64,000 nt of DNA from Rhodobiaceae bacterium (GTDB taxonomy: Bacteria > Pseudomonadota > Alphaproteobacteria > Parvibaculales > Parvibaculaceae), in the NCBI GenBank assembly GCA_021404525.1, contig JAAWWE010000002.1, positions 62,001 to 126,000 on the forward strand, read 5' to 3'. The notes beneath the pieces were generated by a model. That model was not told the origin of the DNA. It made no database searches and worked only from the letters and a program-made list of their open reading frames with translations. Made by a program: the position numbers and the translations under genes. Shown here one piece after another: positions 54,619 to 63,643 of this stretch. Each line of letters opens with the position of its first letter. The stretch's first letter is position 1.

Positions 54619-55066
54619 GTTGATTGAAACTCGTTGGCCGCTTATTCGATCGTGTTCTGCTCAGGTTTGTCGTTTCAGTCCAAGGCGGAGTTCCAAAATG
54701 GCATCACTCGATGATTTGGCGTGGTGAGAAACTCTCGATTTGATCAGCACACAGCCTATTGCGTTCGGAACAGGGCGCACATGATGCCCATTGTGCGAGC
54801 AGAAGAAGGCAATAGGTTGATGGGCTTTGTCACAACCTCCACCCTGTTTGTCGGCGTGGCCGGCTAGCAGGGTCAAATGACCCAGATGAGCTACCGCGAT
54901 CCTCACTGCCCGTTTTTATTCGTTCAACAGGCAGTATCGATGGATGTGCGTTGTAACCTCAGCCTGCGTGATGTTGGAGTGCTATTGGCAGCATGTGGTG
55001 TTGAGGTTTCGTGTGAAGCGATCCGTCGGGGGGTGGCCACGAGTGGCGTGAAGTTCAATCCTGTGT
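54619..55066. other. Intergenic region with transposase debris
   Basis: Nothing is recognisable between 54619 and 54876. From 54877 a decayed IS6-type transposase fragment fills the rest up to the SDR stop (separate entry). No terminal inverted repeats could be identified. Confidence 0.5.
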
Positions 55067-55086
55067 TTAGTCCAGCACTGCCTTGA
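54877..55086 (+). pseudogene. Remnant of an IS6-family transposase N-terminus
   Basis: The frame gives 69 residues in which SYRDPHCPFLFVQQAVSMDV, then NLSLRDVGVLLAACGVEVS and CEAIRRGVATSGVKF follow the start of IS6/IS26-type DDE transposases (pattern YR..RFP..VI..AV..YLR..LS.RDVEELLAERGI.VS..TI.RWV.KFGP.F). The usual Trp of RRWV is Gly here, the first DDE Asp is not reached, and the frame runs into the 3' end of the SDR gene. It is a dead fragment of a mobile element. Confidence 0.65.
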
Positions 55087-56065
55087 CCAGCGGTCCATAA
55101 GGCGAGTCTCCCAGCATTGCGAGCTGCTGCTTGGCCGAAACAGCGTTGATTGCCTCCTGAGGGCGCGCAACAGGGTGGAGGGCACGCCTCAATGGTTTTG
55201 TCCCCGCTGGCATCGCAATGATCTCAGCGATAGCGTGGGGAATGTCCATTGGATCAGTGTCGCTGGTGCCGCCACCAGACGCGCCCATGTTCGCCGTCAG
55301 TTGTGGGTAGGCGTCCAGTAACTTTTGTGACGAACGCGTTTTTAGTGCTGCTGATAATGTGCTTTGGTTTTCCCAGATCTCAGTCGGGTAACCGCCGGGC
55401 TGAATGGCGGTTACTTCAATGCCTTGTGAAACCGTTTCATAGGCGAGCTGTTCGCTTAGTGCTTCCAGAGCGAATTTGGTTGGTGAATATTGACCGATCC
55501 CAGGAATAATCACACGGCCTAGCTGAGAGGTGATGTTGATGATGTGGCCGCTGCCAGCGCTCCGCATTGAAGGAAGAACAGCACGGATCATTCTCTGGGG
55601 CCCAAAAACATTGGTGTCAAATATCAGCTGTGTTGCCTCCAGGTCCTGCACTTCAATAGGCCCGGCAAATGCAATGCCTGCATTGTTGATGAGAACATCC
55701 AACTTTCCGTCTGCCGCCGAAAGCGCTTTTGCAACACCCGTCTCAACCTGATCATCCTTGGTGACGTCAATTTCGATGACTGTAATGTCCAGATTTTCCT
55801 GATCTGCGAGCGCGGTAAGTTCATCAGCTTCTGGGCGCGGCAGGTTCCGCATCGTCGCAAAGACTTTTGCGCCCAATCGGGCATAGTGTTCTGCGCCAAG
55901 ACGCCCAAAGCCTGATGATGTGCCGGTGATTAAAATCGATTTCCCGCCAAGGTCAGGCTGGCTTGCCTCACCTTGAGCTTGGGCTTTGGCCGCAACTGCA
56001 GCTGTCGCGGCGATCCCAGCGCCTGCGATAAGATGACGACGATTGATGTTCAACTTGTCCGTCAT
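55067..56065 (-). CDS. SDR-family oxidoreductase with Tat signal
   Basis: This 332-residue short-chain dehydrogenase has the cofactor motif TGTSSGFG (about residues 47-54), NNAGIAFAG (about 128) and the catalytic YSPTK (about 192). Its first 32 residues, with NRRHLIAGAGIAATAAVAAKAQAQ, look like a twin-arginine signal peptide ending in AQA. That is unusual because SDRs normally use cytosolic NAD(P)H. Either the enzyme is exported with its cofactor or the signal is vestigial. The start is the ATG at 56065. It is transcribed away from the haem operon. Substrate unknown. Confidence 0.82.
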   Translation of the reverse strand: MTDKLNINRRHLIAGAGIAATAAVAAKAQAQGEASQPDLGGKSILITGTSSGFGRLGAEHYARLGAKVFATMRNLPRPEADELTALADQENLDITVIEIDVTKDDQVETGVAKALSAADGKLDVLINNAGIAFAGPIEVQDLEATQLIFDTNVFGPQRMIRAVLPSMRSAGSGHIINITSQLGRVIIPGIGQYSPTKFALEALSEQLAYETVSQGIEVTAIQPGGYPTEIWENQSTLSAALKTRSSQKLLDAYPQLTANMGASGGGTSDTDPMDIPHAIAEIIAMPAGTKPLRRALHPVARPQEAINAVSAKQQLAMLGDSPYGPLVKAVLD

Positions 56066-56342
56066 GGCACTTTCCTTTGATTCATAGACAATTGTGATGG
56101 AGAGGGACTCGCGCGGTGCTCAAGCATAAATCCAATTCATGCATTTTGGACTGATAATCTGAGTGGCCGCGAAAAAAGGGAAGAAATCAAGCGGCCAATT
56201 TCCACGAGTGGTGGTTCAAGCCCTATCTCCCCGACCAGGAAAAGCCCTTGGTGCATCTCGCATCTGGGGCTTTAGCTTTTGGAGCGAACCTGCCACCACG
56301 GGTGTACTTTCTGGTAGATATCCCACCCCGTTTTGCAAATAA

Positions 56343-56357
56343 TATTGACTCTCAATA
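56343..56357. promoter_or_regulatory. Inverted repeat upstream of the haem uptake operon (candidate iron-regulator site)
   Basis: TATTGA CTC TCAATA is a perfect 6-3-6 palindrome 100 bases before the receptor start. It contains TTGACT, which could be a -35 element. Haem operons are normally repressed by Fur, RirA or Irr when iron is sufficient, and the location and A+T-rich palindrome fit such an operator, though it does not match the classical Fur box exactly. Confidence 0.5.
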
Positions 56358-56457
56358 ACAATAGTGACAGAACCCCTATGTAAGCGGGGAGATCGGATGT
56401 CTGGCGTCATGCCAGATTTTGCAAATAGGTCTAAATAGCTACAGGGGTTTTGGGGTA

Positions 56458-58662
56458 ATGAGTGAGTTTCTTGAGCGTAACGTGCAGGTAGCCGGTGTGC
56501 AGGCCGGTAAGATTGGGCGGTCTGCTCTTCTTGGAGGTGTTTCTGCCCTCGCCATCAGCGGTGCCTCCATGTTGGCGTCAACAGGTGCGATGGCTGAGGA
56601 GATTGGCGACAGAATGGCGCCCATCAGTGTGACAGCTACACGCACGCCCATGGAAGCATTTGCTGTTCCCGGTATGGTGACCGTCAAAGGTGCTGACGAA
56701 ATTGCTGAAGAGATACCCTCCAACATTGGCGATTTGTTTGACGACATCCCAGGCGTTAGTGCAGTAGGGGGACCACGGCGTACGGGCGAAGTGCCGACGA
56801 TCCGGGGTTTTTCCGGTGCTGATATTATTGTGACGCTTGATGGTGCCCGTCAGAATTTTGTGTCCGGTCACGATGGCCGTGCGTTTATCGATCCTGCGTT
56901 TCTGGGTGAGCTGGAGGTCGTGCGAGGATCCAGTTCTGCGCTCTATGGTTCTGGCGGGACGGGCGGCGTTATCGCGCTTCGGACATTGAACGCTGAAGAC
57001 CTGCTCGGTGAAGGCGAAACTCATGGCGCGCGCTTTGGGTTGAGCTATCGCAGCGGCAATGATGAGTTTGCTCAACGGCTTCTTGCCTACACCAAGCCCA
57101 TGGAAGAGGCAGACATATTTGCGGGTCTTGTGCTTCGTCAGTCAGATGACGTGCGTTTGGGGAATGGCACGAAGCTCGACTCTGAAGACGACATCCTCTC
57201 CGGTCTGGTTAAGGGCACGTTCGACATTGGCGACAATACGGACATAAGTCTCTCATGGCAGCGCTTCTCCAATGATGCCGTGGAGCCCGGCAATGGTCAG
57301 GCAGCAACGGGCACACTCAATGACAAGGACATTGACAGTGAGACCTTCACGCTTGGTTTTACGTCGAAACCAGTCGGGCAGGACCTGGTCGATTTTTCCG
57401 CTGTCATTTACCGGAACACAAACACTGTTGATGAAACACCAATCGCTGGCACAGGTGCCGGCGTCCTGAGCAAGCGCGACCTAGATACGGTCGGCCTGGA
57501 CGTATCCAATACGAGCCGGTTCATGCTCTCAGAGGATATTGGGCTGGCGGTTACAGGTGGATTTGAAGTTGCACGTGATAGTGCAGTGGGCGCAACCGGA
57601 GGCGGTGTTCGAGGTGGCGTTGTCACCGGCGATCAGGACTTGTTCGGTGCCTTCGTTCAAACTTCCTTCACCTGGTTTGCGCCGTTTGGCCTCGATGATG
57701 GAGAGTTTTCTGTGACCCCGGGTGTGCGGTTTGACACTTTTGATAGTCAAGACACGACGGGCACGCAAACGAGCGACAGCCAGGTATCGCCGAAGGTTAC
57801 GGCCCGGTTTGCACCGACTTCCTGGACCTTTGTCTATGGATCCTACGGCGATGCTTTCAGGGCGCCTCGTTTGGATGAGCTCTTCCCGATTGGAACGCAT
57901 TTCCCTGTGTTTGGGCCAGGTGGTCTGGCTGGTTTCAACACGTTCATTCCCAATACGACGCTGGAAGCACAGAGCACCACTACCTGGGAAGCAGGCCTTG
58001 GGTTTGAATTTGAAGATGTCCTAAGTGCAGGTGACATCTTCCAGGCCAAGGGTGGGTACTACTCCACGGATGGAGAGAACTTCCTGTCTTTGGAAGTTAT
58101 CCAACGTGCTGACGTGACAAATCCACAATTTTTCCCAGCGCCCTTCCTTACGCCTGGATTTACGTGTCGGGCTTTTGTCTCAATCGCCGTCGACCCGACT
58201 GGCTGCGGTGGAACAACGCAAACGGTGAATATCGCAGACGCTGAACTGTCAGGTTTTGAGCTGGAGACGAGCTACGACTCTGATCGTTTTAGAATTTCTC
58301 TTTCCGGTCAGACCATGGAAACGGAAAACACGGCTACAGGGCAACCGATTGGCATCGAGCAAGCCGACCAGGTCACCGCGGATCTTCGGGTGAAGCTTCC
58401 CGAAGTGGACTCGTATATCGGGTGGCAGTCCACCTTTGCCGATGATTTCAGCGAGGGTACTGACACCAGCGAGCATCGCGATAGCTATCAGATCCATGAG
58501 GTTTACGCCCGGTGGCGTCCGGTGGACGGACCTCTTGATGGGTTCAGCTTCGGCGTGACGGCTGAAAACCTTTTCGACGCAGAATACCAGCGTGTCTCTT
58601 CTGACACGCTCGAAGAAGGCCGCTCTGTTCTGGTCGATGTCACTTACACACTTAACTGGTAA
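56458..58662 (+). CDS. hmuR: TonB-dependent haem/haemoglobin receptor
   Basis: This 734-residue outer-membrane receptor imports haem using energy from TonB. A long signal region (about residues 1-45, ending GAMAEE) is followed by a TonB box-like ISVTATRT and the plug domain: SNIGDLFDDIPGVSAVGG, PTIRGFSGADIIVTLDGARQNF and VVRGSSSALYGSGGTGGVI. The barrel ends with the family's LFDAEYQRVSSD...VDVTYTLNW, with terminal aromatic. Motifs of haem receptors such as FRAPRLDELFP (about 480) are present. The start at the ATG at 56458 is the best placed; the frame opens 13 codons earlier. hmuS follows 18 bases downstream. Confidence 0.9.
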   Translation: MSEFLERNVQVAGVQAGKIGRSALLGGVSALAISGASMLASTGAMAEEIGDRMAPISVTATRTPMEAFAVPGMVTVKGADEIAEEIPSNIGDLFDDIPGVSAVGGPRRTGEVPTIRGFSGADIIVTLDGARQNFVSGHDGRAFIDPAFLGELEVVRGSSSALYGSGGTGGVIALRTLNAEDLLGEGETHGARFGLSYRSGNDEFAQRLLAYTKPMEEADIFAGLVLRQSDDVRLGNGTKLDSEDDILSGLVKGTFDIGDNTDISLSWQRFSNDAVEPGNGQAATGTLNDKDIDSETFTLGFTSKPVGQDLVDFSAVIYRNTNTVDETPIAGTGAGVLSKRDLDTVGLDVSNTSRFMLSEDIGLAVTGGFEVARDSAVGATGGGVRGGVVTGDQDLFGAFVQTSFTWFAPFGLDDGEFSVTPGVRFDTFDSQDTTGTQTSDSQVSPKVTARFAPTSWTFVYGSYGDAFRAPRLDELFPIGTHFPVFGPGGLAGFNTFIPNTTLEAQSTTTWEAGLGFEFEDVLSAGDIFQAKGGYYSTDGENFLSLEVIQRADVTNPQFFPAPFLTPGFTCRAFVSIAVDPTGCGGTTQTVNIADAELSGFELETSYDSDRFRISLSGQTMETENTATGQPIGIEQADQVTADLRVKLPEVDSYIGWQSTFADDFSEGTDTSEHRDSYQIHEVYARWRPVDGPLDGFSFGVTAENLFDAEYQRVSSDTLEEGRSVLVDVTYTLNW

Positions 58663-58680
58663 TCGGAGAGGAAGCTCACA

Positions 58681-59739
58681 ATGACCACAACTTCCATTGA
58701 TCAATTACGTTCAACGATTGTCACGGAACGTGAAAAAAACCCCAAGGCTCGAGCACGCGATTTGGCGGAGAGCCTGGGCATCAGTGAAGCAGAACTCGTT
58801 TGCGCGGGTCTCGGCAAAACAGCAACCCGCCTGACGGGTCCGTGGTCCGAGGTGATTACGGCGTTTGGCGATTTGGGCGAAGTGATGGCGCTGACGCGCA
58901 ACCATGGTGTGGTGCACGAGAAGGTGGGCGAGTATGCGAATATGTCATTCGGAGCGCACGGCGGCATTGTGCTCAACCATGACATTGATCTTCGTCTGTT
59001 TTTGAAGAACTGGGAATTTGGGTTCGCGGTGAATGAGGAGACACGTTCTGGTCCGCGTCGCAGTCTTCAGTTTTTTGGCCCAGACGGCACAGCTCTTCAC
59101 AAAGTTTACCTACGTGCTGAAAGTAAAGAGGCTGCTTATGATGCGCTGGTTGATCGCTTTGTCCATGCCGATCAGGGGTCGCTCATAGAGGTGACACCAT
59201 TGCCGGTTGAAACACCTGACCGTGCTGATGATGAGATTGATTCTGAGGGGTTGTTGTCTAAGTGGAGCACACTCAAAGACACCCACGACTTTTTCCCGCT
59301 TCTGCGGAAATACAAGGTGGGGCGTCAACAGGCGCTTCGGCTTGCTGAGGGGCGCTTTGCGGAACGTGCGCCTGTCGATGCGGCCGAGCGCGTGCTTCAT
59401 GCTGCCTCAGCCAGCGGTGCGCCCATTATGGCGTTCGTGGGAAACAAGGGCATCATCCAAATTCATACTGGGTCTGTGACCCGAGTGGAGCCTATGGGCC
59501 CTTGGATCAATGTACTTGATGATGGCTTCAATCTTCATTTGCGGTCTGACCTTGTCGCAGATGCGTGGGTTGTGCGTAAGCCAACCGAAGACGGAGATGT
59601 AACGTCAGTAGAGCTTTATGACAAAGATGGCACGATGCTGATTCAGTTTTTCGGTGAGCGGAAACCTGGGCAGATTGAACGTGATGATTGGCGGACCATT
59701 GTCTCAGAAAATGTTCTGGGCAAAGGGGTGGCTGCATGA
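58681..59739 (+). CDS. hmuS: Haem-degrading/trafficking factor HmuS
   Basis: HmuS (352 residues) handles imported haem in the cytosol, as a carrier to haem oxygenase or as a degrading factor. The protein is an internal duplication: the N-terminal half has VMALTRNHGVVHEKVG and the C-terminal half IMAFVGNKGIIQIHTGSVTRVEPMGPW. Paired RRSLQFFGPDGTALHKVYLR and SVELYDKDGTMLIQFFGERKPGQ segments confirm the two halves. GGAGAGGAAGC precedes the ATG. The hmuT start overlaps its stop by four bases. Confidence 0.93.
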   Translation: MTTTSIDQLRSTIVTEREKNPKARARDLAESLGISEAELVCAGLGKTATRLTGPWSEVITAFGDLGEVMALTRNHGVVHEKVGEYANMSFGAHGGIVLNHDIDLRLFLKNWEFGFAVNEETRSGPRRSLQFFGPDGTALHKVYLRAESKEAAYDALVDRFVHADQGSLIEVTPLPVETPDRADDEIDSEGLLSKWSTLKDTHDFFPLLRKYKVGRQQALRLAEGRFAERAPVDAAERVLHAASASGAPIMAFVGNKGIIQIHTGSVTRVEPMGPWINVLDDGFNLHLRSDLVADAWVVRKPTEDGDVTSVELYDKDGTMLIQFFGERKPGQIERDDWRTIVSENVLGKGVAA

Positions 59740-60662
59740 TCTCTCGACGAGGAGCGCTAGGTGGGCTTGCTGCGGGTGGAGTGATGCTCCTTTCCCCCGG
59801 TGGAGCCCTCGCTCAGGCTCGGTCTTATAGCCGCATCGTCTCTGTTGGTGGAGCGGTTACCGAAACACTGTTCGCCCTCGGTCTGGGTGACAAACTTCGA
59901 GCCGTTGATACGACCAGCACCTATCCTGCGCAAGCCCTGCAGCTGCCAAAGGTTGGGTATCTTCGTCAGCTGTCGGCTGAAGGTGTCCTGTCAATGGAAC
60001 CAGACCTGGTACTTCTATCCAGCGAGGCTGGCCCCGCTGCTGCTGTTGATCAACTGAAGTCCTCTGGCGTACCGGTTGCGCAAGTTCCCGTTGGGCGATC
60101 TGTGGATGGGTTGGGCGCTATGATCAATGCTGTTGGCAATGCCACTGGCTTTTCAGAAGATGCTCGGCTGCTTGCCGGCAGTGTTGAAACGCATTTCAGC
60201 ACTTTGGCGGGCGCTTTGCCTTCGACTGCAAAAAAGAGCGTCCTGCTTATCCTGTCTGCGGGGAATGGTCCCTTGCTCGGCGCAGGTGCAAACACGGCGG
60301 CTTCGGCCATTATAGATTTTGCTGGTGGTGCTTTGGCCTTTCCGGAAATGGAAGGCTACAAAGCCATCTCTATGGAACCGGTTCTTGCGGCGGACCCAGA
60401 TTGGATTGTTCTACCAAGCCACGTGTGTGAGGCATTGGGTGGCCCGGAAGGTGTCGCCAAGTTGGATATTGTCGCGCGCACCACGGCCGGGGCTGAGGGG
60501 CGGGTGGCTATAATAGACAGTCACTATCTGCTTGGTTTTGGCCCTCGTGCGCCAAAGGCTGCGGCTGACTTGGCAACTCTTCTTTATCCGGACGCGGGAA
60601 TTCCAGCTTTGGGCCGTGAAGCCTCGCCGTCCGCCAACGTAACGATTTTGGGGCCACGGTGA
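59736..60662 (+). CDS. hmuT: Haem ABC transporter periplasmic binding protein HmuT
   Basis: HmuT (308 residues) carries haem from the receptor to the inner-membrane transporter. Its N-terminus ISRRGALGGLAAGGVMLLSPGGALAQA is a signal peptide with a twin Arg. The mature part begins with the class III binding-protein fold: RIVSVGGAVTETLFALGLGDKLRAVDTTSTYP and VGYLRQLSAEGVLSMEPDLVL, which includes the Tyr typical for haem binding (GYLRQ). The ATG at 59736 overlaps the hmuS stop; the frame extends 16 codons further without sense. The end overlaps hmuU. Confidence 0.93.
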   Translation: MISRRGALGGLAAGGVMLLSPGGALAQARSYSRIVSVGGAVTETLFALGLGDKLRAVDTTSTYPAQALQLPKVGYLRQLSAEGVLSMEPDLVLLSSEAGPAAAVDQLKSSGVPVAQVPVGRSVDGLGAMINAVGNATGFSEDARLLAGSVETHFSTLAGALPSTAKKSVLLILSAGNGPLLGAGANTAASAIIDFAGGALAFPEMEGYKAISMEPVLAADPDWIVLPSHVCEALGGPEGVAKLDIVARTTAGAEGRVAIIDSHYLLGFGPRAPKAAADLATLLYPDAGIPALGREASPSANVTILGPR

Positions 60663-61738
60663 GCATCCTGGACATTCGCGATCGCGCGCGTGTTGATCTG
60701 TCTGAGGTCATGCGATCTTTGGCCTTGCCGGGGCTTGCTCTTCTGTTGACCGCGGCGGCGTTGACCGGGCTGACGCGTGGTGCGGCCGATATTGCGCTCG
60801 GAGACGTGCTCGCTCTGCTCTGGTCATTTGTTGCTGGGCTTGAAGACACTGACGCCGTTTCCTATGCAATTGTTCTGGAAATTCGGCTGCCGCGGGTGCT
60901 GCTTGGCGGGATGGTTGGTGCGACGTTGGCTGTATCGGGCGCCGTTCTGCAGGCGCTCTTTCGTAACCCCTTGGCTGAACCCAGTATCATTGGTGTATCT
61001 GCAGGCGCAGGCGCTGCAGCCGTCACAACTATTGTTCTCGGCTCTGCATTTGGCGCCTTGAGTGCGATCATTCTCTACGCGTTGCCGGTCGCGGCTTTCG
61101 TGGGCGGTTTCATTGCAACCATGATTGTTGTCGCGATCGCCCGTGTGAACGGACACACGCCGATGACGACGATTTTGTTGAGCGGCATTGCTGTTGCCGC
61201 CCTGGGGAGCGCCATTATGGGGCTCATGATGTTCATCAGCAGTGATGAACAGCTGAGGTCGATCACTTTCTGGATGCTTGGCAGTCTGGGTGGGGCGACC
61301 TGGACCGCGATTCTCCCGGCGATCACGATCATGAGTGTCATTCTGCTCGCGATGCCGATGTTGATACACAAGCTCAATCTGATGTTGTTGGGCGAACGCG
61401 AAGCCGCCTCCCTCGGCCTGAATGTGGATCGGTTCAAGTATCTTTGTGTTGCGTTGGTTGCGGCGGGCGTGGGTGCGGCTGTTGCCGTCTCGGGTACGAT
61501 TGGGTTTGTCGGTATTGTCGTTCCCCATTTACTGCGCATGGTGGTTGGGCCAGATCACCGGATGCTTTTGCCTGCTTCAGCGCTTGGCGGGGCAGCTTTG
61601 TTGTTGTGGGCGGATGTGGTGGCGAGAACACTGGCGCCGCCAGCAGAACTCCCTATTGGTGTTTTGACTGCTTTGTTGGGTGCGCCTTTCTTCCTTTGGT
61701 TGTTGCGCCGGGCCGCGCGGGAGGGAACGTCATGGTGA
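60659..61738 (+). CDS. hmuU: Haem ABC transporter permease HmuU (FecCD family)
   Basis: HmuU (359 residues) is the FecCD/BtuC-type permease that passes haem through the inner membrane. Nine to ten helices are seen, with EIRLPRVLLGGMVGATLAVSGAVLQALFRNPLAEPSIIGVSAGAG (read in parts) as the family block and FVGIVVPHLLRMVVGPDHRMLLPASALGGAALLLWADVVAR near the end. It starts with GTG overlapping the hmuT stop. Its stop overlaps hmuV by seven bases. Confidence 0.94.
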   Translation: MSILDIRDRARVDLSEVMRSLALPGLALLLTAAALTGLTRGAADIALGDVLALLWSFVAGLEDTDAVSYAIVLEIRLPRVLLGGMVGATLAVSGAVLQALFRNPLAEPSIIGVSAGAGAAAVTTIVLGSAFGALSAIILYALPVAAFVGGFIATMIVVAIARVNGHTPMTTILLSGIAVAALGSAIMGLMMFISSDEQLRSITFWMLGSLGGATWTAILPAITIMSVILLAMPMLIHKLNLMLLGEREAASLGLNVDRFKYLCVALVAAGVGAAVAVSGTIGFVGIVVPHLLRMVVGPDHRMLLPASALGGAALLLWADVVARTLAPPAELPIGVLTALLGAPFFLWLLRRAAREGTSW

Positions 61739-62565
61739 CTCTTAGTGCTCGCAATGTGGATGTTGTGTTGGGAGCGCGGCAGGTTCTCACAGGTGCATCC
61801 ATGGAAGTTCTTCCCGGCGAGATGGTCGCTGTTCTCGGGCCGAATGGTGCGGGGAAGTCCACCTTCCTGAATGTGCTCAGCGGCGAGCAAAAAACACTGA
61901 GTGGCGATGTGCGCATCGGAGACGATGAGCTTCAGCATCTCTCGCCAGCATCTCTTGCGTGCAGGCGCGCGCTCATGCCCCAAAAGGCGTCTCTCAGCTT
62001 TCCCTTTAAGGTGTGTGACGTGGTGGCAATGGGGCGTGATCCTTTCCGCGGATCGGTTGACGCGTCAGCCAATAGAGAAGCTGTCGACTGGGCGCTTGAA
62101 GAAACCGACATTAGACACCTTGCGGACCGGGTTTATACGCAACTGTCGGGTGGAGAGCAGCAACGTGTTCAGCTCGCCCGTGTTCTTGCTCAGGTCTGGC
62201 GGGAAACAGACGAAGAAGCTCGTTTTCTCTTGTTGGATGAGCCGACCTCCAGCCTTGATCTTGCCCACCAGCACTCGGTCCTTCATCTGGCAAGCAGGCT
62301 TGCTGATAAAGGGGTTGGGGTCGTCGCGGTCGTTCATGATCTCAATCTTGCAGCACTCTACGCCACGCGCGTCGTGATCCTGTCTGCTGGGTGTGTTGTC
62401 GCTGAAGGTACGCCAGATGACGTGCTTCAACCGTCATTGATTGCGGATGTGTTTGATCTTTCTGTCCACCGGGTCGCAGACCCAGATAGTGGTCGCAAAC
62501 TGATAGTGCCGACAGGCAATCACCGGCGAAGTGCTGCGGTGATTGAAATTCGGCGCGCTCTGTGA
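61732..62565 (+). CDS. hmuV: Haem ABC transporter ATP-binding protein HmuV
   Basis: HmuV (277 residues) drives haem import. Walker A LGPNGAGKSTFLNVLSGE (about residues 36-53), the Q-loop MPQKASLSF, the signature LSGGEQQRVQLAR (about 140), Walker B FLLLDEPTSSLD (about 164) and the switch His in VVHDLNLAALYA are complete. The ATG at 61732 is preceded by GGAGGGAACGTC-type sequence inside hmuU. A much longer upstream open frame (from 61444) is the shadow of hmuU. The gene is followed 16 bases later by exbB. Confidence 0.95.
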   Translation: MVTLSARNVDVVLGARQVLTGASMEVLPGEMVAVLGPNGAGKSTFLNVLSGEQKTLSGDVRIGDDELQHLSPASLACRRALMPQKASLSFPFKVCDVVAMGRDPFRGSVDASANREAVDWALEETDIRHLADRVYTQLSGGEQQRVQLARVLAQVWRETDEEARFLLLDEPTSSLDLAHQHSVLHLASRLADKGVGVVAVVHDLNLAALYATRVVILSAGCVVAEGTPDDVLQPSLIADVFDLSVHRVADPDSGRKLIVPTGNHRRSAAVIEIRRAL

Positions 62566-62581
62566 ACGTGGAGATTTGACG

Positions 62582-63229
62582 ATGGAAGAAATGGTGCTTA
62601 GCTCTAGCCTACCTGAAGCGTCAATCGTTGAGCCTGGTGCAGTCGATGTAATGACGGCAGCAATGGATTTTGTGCATGCAGGCGGGCCGGTTCTTTATCT
62701 TCTTGCAGCACTTTCTTTCGCTACTCTTGTCCTGATTTTCGCAAAAGTGATGCAGTTTTCATCGGCGCGTTTGGGAGAGCGATCAAAGCGTGGAGCCTTG
62801 GCGCGTGTCCGCGCAGCAACGCAAGCCGCCGTCGACGCGATGAAAGAAGAAAAGCACATTGAGAGAGCTGGATTTCGTGCCGCCCGCCGTGAGCTCAGAC
62901 CGCTGGAGGGCGGGCTTGGTCTGCTTGGATTGATTGCTATGTTGAGCCCTCTTATCGGTCTTCTGGGCACTGTGGTTGGCATGATCGATGCGTTCCGTGC
63001 GCTGTCGGAAGCAGGTGGAGCGGTTGATCCCAGTCTTCTATCAGCAGGTATCTGGGTGGCTCTGCTTACTACAGCGGCCGGTCTCATTGTTGCGATCCCG
63101 GCAACGGTTGCGCATGGGTGGTTTGAGGGGCGTTTGACCCGCTTCGCTGACCTCGCAGAACAGGCGATAGGCGAGCTGGCAGAGGTTCGCAGAGATATCC
63201 CCCAGCGCCTTGGTGTGGCCGCAGACTGA
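62582..63229 (+). CDS. exbB: ExbB/MotA-TolQ-type proton channel protein
   Basis: This 215-residue protein is an ExbB-type component that energises TonB with proton flow. Three membrane helices are seen: GPVLYLLAALSFATLVLIFAKV (about residues 37-58) and the pair near LGLLGLIAMLSPLIGLLGTVVGMIDAF (about 119-145) and IWVALLTTAAGLIVAIPATVAHGWF (about 157-181). The cytosolic loop is shorter than in TolQ. The ATG at 62582 has GGAG nine bases before it. Placement at the end of the haem operon suggests a dedicated energy unit. A tonB gene may follow outside the window. Confidence 0.9.
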   Translation: MEEMVLSSSLPEASIVEPGAVDVMTAAMDFVHAGGPVLYLLAALSFATLVLIFAKVMQFSSARLGERSKRGALARVRAATQAAVDAMKEEKHIERAGFRAARRELRPLEGGLGLLGLIAMLSPLIGLLGTVVGMIDAFRALSEAGGAVDPSLLSAGIWVALLTTAAGLIVAIPATVAHGWFEGRLTRFADLAEQAIGELAEVRRDIPQRLGVAAD

Positions 63230-63241
63230 GGAGGGGCGTTC

Positions 63242-63643
63242 ATGGTTTTGCGTCACCCCCGGCCGAAGCTGGTTTTGAGTCTGACACCGCTTATTGACGT
63301 CGTCTTCATCTTGCTCATCTTTTTCATGCTGGCATCTCAATTTGTCGATTGGCGTCAGATCGAGCTGACGCCACAGGCGCAGCTCTCGAGCGAGGTAAGT
63401 GACGAGCAGACTTCCGCATTGCGGCTGTTGAATGATGGTTCCTTCCTGGTGAATGGCCAGGTGTATGAGAAACTCTCTGCTGCAATTCATGCGTTGAAGA
63501 CTGAGGGGCATAACACAACCATCTTTCTTGAACCGGAAGGTGAGGTTGAGATCCAGCATGTGGTCGATGTGATCGAAGGTCTGAATGGTGCCGGTCTTCA
63601 CAAGGTCCAGCTTTCCGAGGCTGAAGAGCAGGCGTTCCAATGA
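63242..63643 (+). CDS. exbD: ExbD/TolR biopolymer transport protein (first copy)
   Basis: This 133-residue protein has one membrane helix near residues 15-33 with the family motif LTPLIDVVFILLIFFMLA. The Asp in PLIDVV is the essential proton-linked residue of ExbD. The periplasmic domain follows and ends with the VIEGLNGAGLHKVQL strand. It lies 12 bases after exbB with GAGGAGGGGC before the ATG. Its stop overlaps a second exbD-like gene. Confidence 0.92.
   Translation: MVLRHPRPKLVLSLTPLIDVVFILLIFFMLASQFVDWRQIELTPQAQLSSEVSDEQTSALRLLNDGSFLVNGQVYEKLSAAIHALKTEGHNTTIFLEPEGEVEIQHVVDVIEGLNGAGLHKVQLSEAEEQAFQ

Noticed and set aside
56331-56419. TTTTGCAAAT motifs before hmuR as further LuxO-type boxes
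   Set aside because: Only one half-site is present at each place, with no TGCAA partner at three bases, and no sigma-54 promoter nearby.
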